Part shown: positions 21,074 to 29,748 of the stretch, in pieces
Numbering within the stretch: the stretch's first letter is position 1
How the letters are laid out: each line of letters starts with the position of its first letter
DNA from: Planktomarina temperata RCA23
GTDB lineage: Bacteria > Pseudomonadota > Alphaproteobacteria > Rhodobacterales > Rhodobacteraceae
Direction: 5' to 3'
DNA length: 64,000 nt
NCBI RefSeq assembly: GCF_000738435.1
Contig: NZ_CP003984.1
Coordinates: 1-64,000, forward strand
Notes under the pieces: generated by a model
What the model saw: only the letters and a program-made list of their open reading frames with translations
What the model was told of the DNA's origin: nothing
The model's database searches: none
Translations under genes and position numbers: made by a program

Positions 21074-21585
21074 GCGCCAAATATGGCTTTCGCATGTTGG
21101 CTGAGGTAGATTTTTAGCCATGGGGTAAAAACCTCTGGCTGCGCTGCAATCTCATGGGTGAGATCCTTTAGATTTTGCCAGCGATGATCCATCACCTCTT
21201 CGGGATTGGGGCGAATGGTGATCTGGGTGACTTGCAGCGTAAAAATTTCCACCACCTCATGCTCAATCATACCGCCGCCCACATCAGCGCGATATTCTAC
21301 CGTGCCGCGGTACACAGGGATTTGGTCCGCCAGCCCTAATTCTTCCTCAAGCCGGCGCTGGGCGCAGTCAAAACCAGCTTCGCCCCATTGCGGATGTGTG
21401 CAGCAGGCATTGGCCCAAAGGCCGGGGGTGTGATATTTGCTCATGGCGCGGCGTTGCAACAATGTCTCCGCACCCCGCATCACAAAAACAGACACTGCTT
21501 TATGCTTCAATCCGCGCAGATGGGTTTGCAGCTTTTGAACTGGCTGCAACTGACCGTCTATCCATGCGGGAATCATTATGTCCAT
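21070..21585 (-). CDS. idi: Isopentenyl-diphosphate delta-isomerase (type 1)
   Basis: Idi interconverts isopentenyl and dimethylallyl diphosphate, the entry point to isoprenoids, quinones and carotenoids. The 171-aa protein has the Nudix-like fold of type-1 enzymes: catalytic Cys in WANACCTHP near residue 70 and the Glu-rich RRLEEELGL metal site near 90. It is divergent from hemA across a 259-bp gap. In many phototrophic relatives idi belongs to the photosynthesis gene cluster. Confidence 0.93.
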   Translation of the reverse strand: MDIMIPAWIDGQLQPVQKLQTHLRGLKHKAVSVFVMRGAETLLQRRAMSKYHTPGLWANACCTHPQWGEAGFDCAQRRLEEELGLADQIPVYRGTVEYRADVGGGMIEHEVVEIFTLQVTQITIRPNPEEVMDHRWQNLKDLTHEIAAQPEVFTPWLKIYLSQHAKAIFGA

Positions 21586-21844
21586 TCATTCTGCCCTTAG
21601 GTGTTGCGCCTCCTATAGGGCGAAATATCCCTCTGCAAAAGCGGTGATAGGGCGGCTTTGTTGCCTATGGTGTTCAAAAGCTCTGAATTTCATATCACGG
21701 GGGCGGAAATGTCGCGGGCAATTCGATCAAAACTTGCCTATAGGTGCAGAAATATGAAGCACCGAGCCTATATACCACAGGGAGCAGAGCCAGCGGCCTT
21801 GTCATCCGCCTTTGCATCAACTGGACCAGCAGAAAGAATACGCC

Positions 21845-23056
21845 ATGTCGTTTGATCACTTTTTCAAAAACCAACTTGAGCAGTTGAAACAGGATGGCAA
21901 TTATCGGTATTTCGCCGATCTTGAACGGAAAACCGGTAAGTTTCCTCAGGCCACCAATCATTTTGAGGGCGGCACTCGGGATGTTACGGTTTGGTGTTCC
22001 AACGATTACTTGGGCATGGGCCAGCATCCTGCGGTGATTGCCGCGATGCAAGAGGCTGTCGGGCGCTGCGGTACAGGCGCGGGTGGCACGCGCAATATAA
22101 GCGGAACCAATCACGACCACTTGCTGCTTGAGGCTGAGCTGGCGGATTTGCACGGCAAAGAGGCCGCGCTTTTGTTCACCTCTGGCTATGTGTCCAACTG
22201 GACAACATTGGCCACGCTGGGAGCGAAAATCCCCAATGCGGTGATTTTGTCAGACAGCGAAAACCACGCGTCGATGATCGAAGGCATTCGCCATTCTAAA
22301 GCCGAAAAAATGATTTGGGCACATAATGATGTAGAAGACCTCGACCGTAAGTTGACCGCTTGCGCAGACCGGCCGAAGATTGTCGCTTTTGAAAGCGTCT
22401 ACTCTATGGATGGGGATATTGCACCGATTGCCGCGATATTGGATGTTTGTGAAAAACACGGGGCGCTCACCTATCTTGATGAGGTTCATGCGGTTGGCAT
22501 GTATGGCCTGCGTGGCGGTGGCATCAGTGAGCGTGAAGGTTTGGCGCATCGTATCGACATCATTGAGGGCACCCTAGGCAAAGCCTTTGGCTGTGTGGGT
22601 GGCTATATCACCGGCTCAGAAGCGATGTGCGATTTTATCCGGTCTTTTGGCTCGGGATTCATTTTTACCACGGCCCTGCCTCCTGCGGTCGCAGCCGCGG
22701 CGCGCACCTCTATTGCGCATCTCAAAACCAGCTCCGTAGAGCGGATGGGTCAACGGGCACAGGTGGCGCGTCTGCGCGCTGGGCTCGATAAAGCCGGGAT
22801 TCCACATTTGGCAAATGACAGCCATATCGTGCCGGTGATGATCAAAGATGCTGTAAAAACCAAAATGCTGGCCGATTATTTGATGGACAGCTTTGGCATC
22901 TATGTTCAGCCTATTAATTACCCGACCGTTCCAAGAGGCACTGAGCGTCTGCGGTTTACACCCTCGCCTTTGCACAGTGATGCTGATGTGGATCACTTGG
23001 TCGTGGCCCTGTCTGAGCTGTGGAAACAATGTGCTGTGTCCCATGTGGCCGCCTAA
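21845..23056 (+). CDS. hemA: 5-aminolevulinate synthase
   Basis: HemA condenses glycine and succinyl-CoA to 5-aminolevulinate, the first step of tetrapyrrole synthesis in alphaproteobacteria (Shemin pathway). The 403-aa PLP enzyme has [30 protein letters not shown], and the PLP lysine in [15 protein letters not shown] start at ATG 21845 ([15 protein letters not shown]) because this matches family N-termini. It is upstream of a cytochrome c gene by 40 bp, a heme-producing/heme-using pair. Confidence 0.96.
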   Translation: MSFDHFFKNQLEQLKQDGNYRYFADLERKTGKFPQATNHFEGGTRDVTVWCSNDYLGMGQHPAVIAAMQEAVGRCGTGAGGTRNISGTNHDHLLLEAELADLHGKEAALLFTSGYVSNWTTLATLGAKIPNAVILSDSENHASMIEGIRHSKAEKMIWAHNDVEDLDRKLTACADRPKIVAFESVYSMDGDIAPIAAILDVCEKHGALTYLDEVHAVGMYGLRGGGISEREGLAHRIDIIEGTLGKAFGCVGGYITGSEAMCDFIRSFGSGFIFTTALPPAVAAAARTSIAHLKTSSVERMGQRAQVARLRAGLDKAGIPHLANDSHIVPVMIKDAVKTKMLADYLMDSFGIYVQPINYPTVPRGTERLRFTPSPLHSDADVDHLVVALSELWKQCAVSHVAA

Positions 23057-23096
23057 AGCGCCGTTTTGATCGTCATGAAATTTAAGGGAGAATGAT

Positions 23097-23540
23097 ATGA
23101 ACAGGTTTATTTTTGCATTATTCGCAGGGGTTCTGGCCTCTGGGGCTTTGGCGGATGGTCACAGCGCCTCTGGTGACGCATCCGCAGGCGAGGTGGCCTT
23201 TAACAAGCAATGTGTTGCCTGTCATGTGGTTGTGACGGATGCCGGCGAAAAGCTGGCGGGGCGCAACAGTAAATCTGGCCCAAATCTGTATAATATCGCC
23301 GGTGCAACAGCGGGTGCCGTACCGGGCTACCGTTACGGAAAATCTTTGGTGAAGGCCGGCGCAGAGCTGGGTTTGATTTGGACAGAAGAGACATTTTCGG
23401 CCTATGTCCAAGATCCAAAGGATTTTTTAAAGGTATTTCTCGACGATAAAAAAGCTCGGGCGAAAATGAGCTTTAAAGTGCGGAAGGAAGAAGACGCGCG
23501 CAATATTTATGCTTATTTGTATAGTATCGGCAGCAAGTAG
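23097..23540 (+). CDS. Cytochrome c2-type periplasmic cytochrome c
   Basis: The 147-aa protein has a signal peptide (FIFALFAGVLASGALA), a class-I heme site CVACH near residues 39-43, and a likely axial methionine in RAKMSFKV near 122. Soluble cytochrome c2 carries electrons from the bc1 complex to oxidases or photosynthetic reaction centres. It lies 40 bp after hemA with a strong AAGGGAG ribosome site. I would call it cycA if phylogeny confirms the c2 subgroup. Confidence 0.88.
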   Translation: MNRFIFALFAGVLASGALADGHSASGDASAGEVAFNKQCVACHVVVTDAGEKLAGRNSKSGPNLYNIAGATAGAVPGYRYGKSLVKAGAELGLIWTEETFSAYVQDPKDFLKVFLDDKKARAKMSFKVRKEEDARNIYAYLYSIGSK

Positions 23541-23601
23541 GCGGTCGGTGTTTTGATTTTTGAGGGGCGCCGCTGTTGTCAGGGGCACCCCGTGTTGGGT
23601 T

Positions 23602-24777
23602 CTAAATCCGCTCAATTGCCACGGCGATCCCTTGGCCACCGCCGATGCACATCGTGGCGAGGCCCTTTGAGCCGCCGCTGCGTTCCAATTCGGCCATGAG
23701 CTTCACCATGATGATGGCGCCTGTCGCCCCCACTGGGTGACCCAGAGCAATTGCACCGCCGTTCGGGTTGACCCGTGCAGGGTCCAAGCCAAGGCCACGA
23801 TTAACCGCGACAGCCTGTGCCGCGAAGGCTTCATTGCTCTCAACAACGTCAAAATCATGGATGGTCAATCCGGTTTTCGCCATCAGGTTTTCCACCGCAG
23901 GCACCGGCCCAATGCCCATCACTTCGGGCCGCACACCGGCGTGACCATAGCCGAGCAGGCGGAATTTTGGAGTGAGGCCGGCGCGTTCGGCTGCGTCAGC
24001 GCGCGCCAAGACAATTGCGGCAGCTCCGTCATTTATGCCCGAGGCATTTCCAGCAGTGACGGTTCCCTCCTTTTGGAAGACCGTCCGCAGTCCGGCTAAA
24101 ACCTCTGCGCTGGTGGCTTTGGGATGTTCATCGGTGATGAAATCCACCATATCGCGTTTGACTTTGATCGGCACGGGGGTGATTTGGTCGACAAAGCGCC
24201 CGTCTGCAATCGCCGCTGCGGCGCGGTTCTGGCTTTCCAAAGCAAAGGCATCTTGATCAGCGCGGGTGATGGCATGTTCTTGTGCAACATTTTCGGCGGT
24301 GATTCCCATATGGCCTGTGCCAAAGGGGCAGTGCAATGCGCCAAGCATCATGTCGAGTGTTTTGACATCCCCCATCTTCTGGCCCCAACGCTGTGCCTGC
24401 ATGATAAAGGGTGCGCGGCTCATATTCTCTGCGCCGCCAGCCAGTCCAAAATCTGCATCGCCAAGCATCAAGGATTGCGCCACAGAGACGATGGCCTGCA
24501 GACCCGATCCGCAAAGGCGATTGACGTTCATGGCCGGCGTTTGGTCAGAGATGCCAGCCTCCATGGCGGCGACCCGGGACAGATACATATCGCGCGGTTC
24601 GGTGTTGATGACATGACCAAAGGCGACATGGCCGATTTGCTCGGCTGCAACCTCCGCGCGGGTGAGCGCGGCTTTGGCCGCGATTGCCCCTAGATCAATT
24701 GGGCTGACACCCGCGAGGCTGCCGCCAAAAGTGCCAATAGCTGTGCGTGCGCCACCAAGAATTACGATATCTGTCAT
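23602..24777 (-). CDS. Acetyl-CoA acetyltransferase (thiolase)
   Basis: This 391-aa thiolase has the nucleophile Cys in MNVNRLCGSGLQAIVS near residue 90, the HPVGATGA histidine near 350 and the C-terminal Cys in TMCIGGGQGIA near 380. Biosynthetic relatives (PhaA/AtoB type) condense two acetyl-CoA; degradative relatives are longer-chain beta-ketothiolases. It is monocistronic here, convergent with the cytochrome c gene and divergent from dnaE2, so the pathway is unresolved. Confidence 0.9.
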   Translation of the reverse strand: MTDIVILGGARTAIGTFGGSLAGVSPIDLGAIAAKAALTRAEVAAEQIGHVAFGHVINTEPRDMYLSRVAAMEAGISDQTPAMNVNRLCGSGLQAIVSVAQSLMLGDADFGLAGGAENMSRAPFIMQAQRWGQKMGDVKTLDMMLGALHCPFGTGHMGITAENVAQEHAITRADQDAFALESQNRAAAAIADGRFVDQITPVPIKVKRDMVDFITDEHPKATSAEVLAGLRTVFQKEGTVTAGNASGINDGAAAIVLARADAAERAGLTPKFRLLGYGHAGVRPEVMGIGPVPAVENLMAKTGLTIHDFDVVESNEAFAAQAVAVNRGLGLDPARVNPNGGAIALGHPVGATGAIIMVKLMAELERSGGSKGLATMCIGGGQGIAVAIERI

Positions 24778-24896
24778 TTTGTCCTCCGTTTCATCCAGTC
24801 TAAAGTAAATCTGGTGAAAGTAGAGAGGCTTTTTTGGACGTGCCGCCGCGTAAAGAACTTTGACTGCTTGGCTGGGAGCATAGGAATTGCAAGTGA

Positions 24897-24911
24897 GAAC
24901 AAAATGTGAAC
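24897..24911 (+). promoter_or_regulatory. LexA (SOS) box upstream of dnaE2
   Basis: The sequence GAAC-AAAATGT-GAAC matches the alphaproteobacterial LexA operator GTTC-N7-GTTC (read as its complement) exactly. It ends 31 bp before the chosen dnaE2 start, where repression would be expected. The spacer is the required 7 bp. Confidence 0.85.
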
Positions 24912-24941
24912 ATATGGGAGTCTGTTGCTGAGTCTGATCTT

Positions 24942-27900
24942 ATGCCCTGTTCTGATGTCCTTCCTTTTCCACATCGCCGTCTGGCTTGGGCGGAGCTGCA
25001 AGCCTGTTCGAATTTCACCTTTTTGACCGGAGGCTCGCACCCGGAGGAATATATGGATCGTGCGGCGCTCTTGGGGTTGTCGGCGGTGGCTATCGCAGAT
25101 GTAAATTCTGTGGCGGGCATCGTGCGGGCACATACTCGAGCGCGGGAGATTGCTCGGCAGGTGGCTGAGCGGCAAGAGTTTGACCGCACCATTGGGTTGA
25201 TTGGCCCGCCTGCGCCGCCAGGCTTCCGGCGCAGCGCTTCGGCGCATATTTACAACATACCACGTTTGCTGCCGGCGGCTAAGATTGTTCTACGGGAGGG
25301 TCTGTCCGCAACGCTTTTGCCCAAAACGCGGGTCGGCTGGGGCCAGCTGTGTCGTTTGATTTCCCGTGGGCGTTTGCGGGCGGACAAAGGCGGTTGCGAC
25401 TTAGAATTTGATGACCTGTTGGAATTTGGCAGTGATCAGCTGATTTTGCTGCACGCGCCACCTGCCTTAGAGGTGCAGCCCGGCGCGCCCTCATGGGTGT
25501 CACATCTTCGGAGGTTGACGCGCCGCTTTGCTGCAGATGTGATGCTGCTCTTATACCCTTGTTATGATGGGCAAGATGAGGTGAATTTTGCCCGCATCGC
25601 CGCACTAGCGCAGCGATACTCCTTACCACTGGTGGCCTCTGCCGCCCCCATCATGCATCATGGCGCGCGACGCCGCTTGACCGATACGCTCACCGCCATT
25701 CGTCTTGGGGTGCGGGTGGATGCTTTGGGTCGGTCGGCGCAGGTCAATGCAGAGCAACGGCTGCGCTCTCCTGAGGAGGCCGCCATCCTGTTTCAAGCCT
25801 ATCCAGAGGCATTGCACAAAACGGCAGAGGTTCTAGAGCAGCTTACATTTTCTTTGGATGCGTTGCGGTATGAGTATCCTTCGGAATTAAACGCAGGAGA
25901 AAACCCCAGTGATCGGTTGCGCCGTTTGGCCTATGAGGGGCTCGCATGGCGCTACCCAAGTGGTGCCACTGCGCGGGTAAAAAAGATCATCGAACATGAG
26001 TTGCAGCTGATCGCCAAGCTCAATTATGAACCTTATTTCTTGACTGTACATGACATAGTCGCCTTTGCCCGCAGCCGGGGTATTTTGTGCCAAGGGCGTG
26101 GATCGGCGGCCAACTCGGTCGTGTGCTATTGCTTAGGTGTCACCTCGGTCAGCCCGGAGATTGGGACGATGGTGTTTGAGCGTTTTGTCTCAGAGGCGCG
26201 CAATGAGCCACCCGATATCGACGTGGATTTTGAGCATGAGCGCCGCGAAGAGGTGATCCAACATATTTATGAGCGCTATGGTCGTCACCGCGCAGGCCTT
26301 TGTGCCACGGTGGTGCATTACCGGGGCAAGCGGGCGATCCGTGAGGTGGGGCGCGCTATGGGCCTATCGGAAGATACCATCGGCGCCTTATCTTCGCAGC
26401 TTTGGGGGTTTTTCTCTACCAAAGGCTTGGAGGCGGAGCGTATGGCTGAGATCGGTCTGGATGCCAGCGATCCGCGTTTGCGCCAAACGATGGCTTTGAT
26501 CTATGAGGTGATTGGCTTCCCACGGCATTTGTCTCAACATGTCGGGGGCTTTGTCATCACAGATGGCCGGCTGGATGAGTTGGTGCCGATTGAGAACGCC
26601 AGTATGGAAGGGCGTACGGTCATTTGCTGGGACAAGGATGATATCGACAGTCTGGGCATCTTAAAGGTGGATGTTCTTGCCTTGGGCATGTTGACTTGCA
26701 TTCGTAAGGCCTTTGATTTGATTTCGGCGCATTACGGTGTGGAATACACATTGGCCACCCTGCCTCCTGAGGATCCAGCGGTCTATGATATGCTATGCCG
26801 AGCGGACAGCCTGGGCGTATTTCAAGTGGAAAGCCGGGCGCAGATGAATTTCTTACCGCGCATGCGCCCGCGCTGTTTTTATGATCTGGTTATAGAGGTG
26901 GCGATCATTCGTCCGGGCCCGATTCAAGGGGACATGGTGCATCCCTATATTCGGCGCCGCAATGGTGAGGAACCGGTGAGCTTTCCCTCTGATGCCTTGG
27001 GCGCGGTTTTGGGCAAAACTCTCGGCGTGCCTTTATTTCAAGAACAGGCCATGCAAATTGCAATCGTGGGAGCGGGCTTCACGCCAGAGCAAGCCGATCG
27101 GCTGCGGCGATCTTTGGCGACGTTTAAAAAGCATGGCAATGTCAGTGAATTTAAAACACTCTTCATGAACGGCATGCAGCGCAATGGCTATGACGAGGAT
27201 TTTGCCGCACGCTGTTTTTCGCAAATTGAAGGCTTTGGCGCCTATGGGTTTCCTGAAAGCCATGCCGCCAGTTTTGCGCTTTTGGTCTATGCGTCCAGTT
27301 GGCTTAAATATCATCATCCAGGCATTTTTGCCTGTGCTTTGTTGAATGCGCAGCCCATGGGGTTTTATGCGCCGGCACAGATTGTCCGTGATGCCCGCGC
27401 CCATGGGGTGCAGCTGCGCCCCATTTGCGTCAACGCCAGCTATTGGGACAATGTGATGGAGCCCGATGGCACTGGCGGCTTGGCCCTGCGGCTTGGGTTT
27501 CGGCAAATTCAAGCGATGCGTGAGGAAGATGTTGCATGGCTGACGGCCGCGCGCGGCAATGGATATCAGGACGTAGAAGCGGTTTGGCGTAAAGCCGGTG
27601 TGAGTCCTAAAATGATCCAAGCCTTGGCGGAAGCGGACGCGTTTCACAGCCTTGGGTTGTCGCGCCGCGAGGCGCTTTGGGCCGCCAAGGCCCTCACCGC
27701 AGAGCGCCCTTTACCGCTCTTTGCGCAAGACCTTGAAGGGGAAAGCATTGCAGAGGATCCAGCCTATCTGCCGCAGATGACAGAGGGGGAGGAGGTGGTG
27801 GAAGATTATGTTTCTACGCGCCTGACCCTGCGCGCGCATCCCGTGGCCTTAATCCGCCACCGCCTGACGCCTGGCATGGGACAAAGTCCGGCGGCACCAA

Positions 27901-27992
27901 CCGTCTTGGGCGCGTCGGAAGATCAAAAGCCAGATCTGATTGTGAAGCACAGGCCCGCCCATTCAGACTCTCATCTCCGGTTAGTCAGATAG
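24942..27992 (+). CDS. dnaE2: Error-prone DNA polymerase DnaE2 (C-terminally short)
   Basis: DnaE2 is the SOS-induced C-family polymerase of the ImuAB-DnaE2 mutagenesis system. This 1016-aa protein has a PHP domain (from WAELQACSNFTFLTGGSHPEE), palm motifs NEPPDIDVDFEH and ILKVDVLALGML, and the finger region around GFGAYGFPESHAASF. The C-terminus ends soon after the TLRAHPVALIRHRL motif, so the OB-fold region usually present is largely missing. I chose ATG 24942; GTG 24906 overlaps the LexA box. No imuA or imuB lies beside it. Confidence 0.9.
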   Translation: MPCSDVLPFPHRRLAWAELQACSNFTFLTGGSHPEEYMDRAALLGLSAVAIADVNSVAGIVRAHTRAREIARQVAERQEFDRTIGLIGPPAPPGFRRSASAHIYNIPRLLPAAKIVLREGLSATLLPKTRVGWGQLCRLISRGRLRADKGGCDLEFDDLLEFGSDQLILLHAPPALEVQPGAPSWVSHLRRLTRRFAADVMLLLYPCYDGQDEVNFARIAALAQRYSLPLVASAAPIMHHGARRRLTDTLTAIRLGVRVDALGRSAQVNAEQRLRSPEEAAILFQAYPEALHKTAEVLEQLTFSLDALRYEYPSELNAGENPSDRLRRLAYEGLAWRYPSGATARVKKIIEHELQLIAKLNYEPYFLTVHDIVAFARSRGILCQGRGSAANSVVCYCLGVTSVSPEIGTMVFERFVSEARNEPPDIDVDFEHERREEVIQHIYERYGRHRAGLCATVVHYRGKRAIREVGRAMGLSEDTIGALSSQLWGFFSTKGLEAERMAEIGLDASDPRLRQTMALIYEVIGFPRHLSQHVGGFVITDGRLDELVPIENASMEGRTVICWDKDDIDSLGILKVDVLALGMLTCIRKAFDLISAHYGVEYTLATLPPEDPAVYDMLCRADSLGVFQVESRAQMNFLPRMRPRCFYDLVIEVAIIRPGPIQGDMVHPYIRRRNGEEPVSFPSDALGAVLGKTLGVPLFQEQAMQIAIVGAGFTPEQADRLRRSLATFKKHGNVSEFKTLFMNGMQRNGYDEDFAARCFSQIEGFGAYGFPESHAASFALLVYASSWLKYHHPGIFACALLNAQPMGFYAPAQIVRDARAHGVQLRPICVNASYWDNVMEPDGTGGLALRLGFRQIQAMREEDVAWLTAARGNGYQDVEAVWRKAGVSPKMIQALAEADAFHSLGLSRREALWAAKALTAERPLPLFAQDLEGESIAEDPAYLPQMTEGEEVVEDYVSTRLTLRAHPVALIRHRLTPGMGQSPAAPTVLGASEDQKPDLIVKHRPAHSDSHLRLVR

Positions 27993-28121
27993 GTATCTGA
28001 AATAGAAAATATGTGTTGCGGGTGTGGGTCGATGGATTTACCTTCCCTGTGACAGGGTCATTTTTGGCCTTAAGGCATTTGATAATTTATTTTAACGAAC
28101 GATATATTTGGAGTGCCTTAT

Positions 28122-28625
28122 ATGAGCACTAAACATTGGTTCTTATTACAATATAAACCAAATTCTCATCGCCTAGCTTTGCGCAATCTACATCGTCAGG
28201 GGTTTGAAACCTTTCTGCCGATGCAAGATGTCACCCAACGGCATTCAACAAAATTTGTTCAGCAGAGGCGCCCTCTTTTTCCCGGCTATATGTTTGTGTC
28301 TTTTGCCTTGGACACCGCGCCATGGCGTAAGATTAATTCAACTGTCGGTGTAGCGCGGTTGGTTAGCTTCGATGGCCAGCCTAAGGCCCTGCCGCCAGAT
28401 CTTATCGCTGGCCTCATGGCGCGCTGTGACACTCAGGGCAGAGTCTTGCCGCCAGATCAATTTGCGCCGGGCGATGAGCTCCAAGTTATGAGTGTACCCT
28501 TCGCAGAATATGTTGCGACCATTGAAACGATTGATGCCGAACAGCGCATTTGGCTGCTGATGGAGTTTATGGGGCAAAAAACGCGGATGGCTGTCTGGCC
28601 CGAGCAGGTGCAGTTAACAAAATAA
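28122..28625 (+). CDS. NusG/RfaH-family transcription elongation factor paralogue
   Basis: This 167-aa protein has an NGN domain starting KHWFLLQYKPNSHRLALRNL, with RRPLFPGYMFV near residue 50, and a KOW-like C-terminal part (FAPGDELQVMS... to MGQKTRMAVWPEQ). NusG-family specialised members (RfaH type) bind RNA polymerase to prevent pausing on particular operons, often capsule or polysaccharide loci. No such locus is visible here. It is 129 bp after dnaE2. I start at ATG 28122 because GGAG lies at good spacing. Confidence 0.85.
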   Translation: MSTKHWFLLQYKPNSHRLALRNLHRQGFETFLPMQDVTQRHSTKFVQQRRPLFPGYMFVSFALDTAPWRKINSTVGVARLVSFDGQPKALPPDLIAGLMARCDTQGRVLPPDQFAPGDELQVMSVPFAEYVATIETIDAEQRIWLLMEFMGQKTRMAVWPEQVQLTK

Positions 28626-28635
28626 GATTGCCTTG

Positions 28636-29748
28636 CTAGGCTGATTGCAGGCGCTTGAGCAGCGATAGGCCAGCAAACCCGTCCACTGGCAGATGTTGTG
28701 AGGCTTGATAGGCCTCAATGGCGATTTCCGTATTTGGTCCGGTGAAACCATCTGCGCCGATGGTATCAAATCCCAATGTCGTCAAGCGGGATTGGATGAA
28801 TTTCATCTCGGCTTGCGTGAGGCCGCGGGCATCGCCGCCGGGCGGAAACTGCAACGCCGGCGCGCCCTGAAGGCGGTCTGACAAATGCCCGAGAGCAATC
28901 GCGTAGCTTTGTGCATTGTTATAGCCCAGAAAGGCATTGAAATTCTCTGAAACCACAAAAGCAAGACTGTTAACCCCGCCGGGCAAAATCAGCTTGGAGT
29001 CATAGGTGCGCTGGTCTTCGTTCATAAAGCGCACACCTAGGCGCGCCCAGGCGTCTCGTGAGCGTGGCGGCAGATGGCGCAGCATGTGCAAATCCGCCGG
29101 CTCTGGCAGCTGGACAACCGTACCCCAAGGCACATCTGCCTTCCAGCCGTGGCAGACGAGGAAATGCGCCGTTGAGACCAGCGCATCTGCAGGATCTTCT
29201 GCCCAAATATCTGGCCGGCCATTTCTGGCAGAAACGGCGAAATCAATGTAAGATTTGGGCATGAATTGCGTGTGGCCCATGGCTCCGGCCCAGCTGCCCA
29301 GCATTTGATCGGGTGATTTTATGCCCCGGGTGACAATTTCGAAGGCGGCCAAAAGCTGTGCTTCGAACATGGCGGCTCGGCGGCCTTGTGCCGCCAAAGT
29401 TGCCAAGGCTGAAATGACGGGCACATCTCCGCGAATGCTGCCGTAATTGCTTTCTAATCCCCAAATTGCGGCAACCACATGGCGATCCACCTGATAGTCC
29501 GCCTCAATTTGGTCAAAAACCTCTACATGTTTTTGCAAGGCTGCTTGGCCCTGTGCAATGCGCGCCGGGCTGACGGTTAATTCGATATAGCTTTGCAGGG
29601 TTTTGCGGGCTTCGGGTTGGCGCATATCAGCCTGTGCGCTATTCTGCGCAGTGGTCAAATAGGGCGAAACCTCAGTCAATATTGCAGGTGAAACACCATA
29701 AGCTGCGGCGCGACTCAAAAAGTCAGATTTCCAGCTTTCAAACGTCAT
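28636..29748 (-). CDS. Lytic murein transglycosylase (MltB-like) with PG-binding domain
   Basis: The 370-aa protein has an MltB-type catalytic domain with the key Glu in WGLESNYGSIRGD near residue 97 and the supporting GAMGHTQFMPKSYIDFA near 162. A C-terminal peptidoglycan-binding domain follows (FIQSRLTTLGFDTIGADGFTGPNT). Such enzymes cleave glycan strands to 1,6-anhydro products in the periplasm. No signal peptide is visible: the ATG overlaps the rnr stop (ATGA) and the protein begins directly with MTFESWKSDFLSRA. Confidence 0.88.
   Translation of the reverse strand: MTFESWKSDFLSRAAAYGVSPAILTEVSPYLTTAQNSAQADMRQPEARKTLQSYIELTVSPARIAQGQAALQKHVEVFDQIEADYQVDRHVVAAIWGLESNYGSIRGDVPVISALATLAAQGRRAAMFEAQLLAAFEIVTRGIKSPDQMLGSWAGAMGHTQFMPKSYIDFAVSARNGRPDIWAEDPADALVSTAHFLVCHGWKADVPWGTVVQLPEPADLHMLRHLPPRSRDAWARLGVRFMNEDQRTYDSKLILPGGVNSLAFVVSENFNAFLGYNNAQSYAIALGHLSDRLQGAPALQFPPGGDARGLTQAEMKFIQSRLTTLGFDTIGADGFTGPNTEIAIEAYQASQHLPVDGFAGLSLLKRLQSA

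Noticed and set aside
21586-21844. FNR or PpsR operator in the idi/hemA gap
   Set aside because: I found no full TTGAT-N4-ATCAA or TGT-N12-ACA match; half sites alone are not evidence.
23571-23598. GGGGCGCC/GGCACCCC hairpin between the cytochrome c and thiolase genes as terminator
   Set aside because: The stem has a mismatch and no T run follows on either strand.
24906-24941. GTG at 24906 as dnaE2 start
   Set aside because: It would place the LexA box over the start codon and add residues atypical of DnaE2; ATG 24942 is better.
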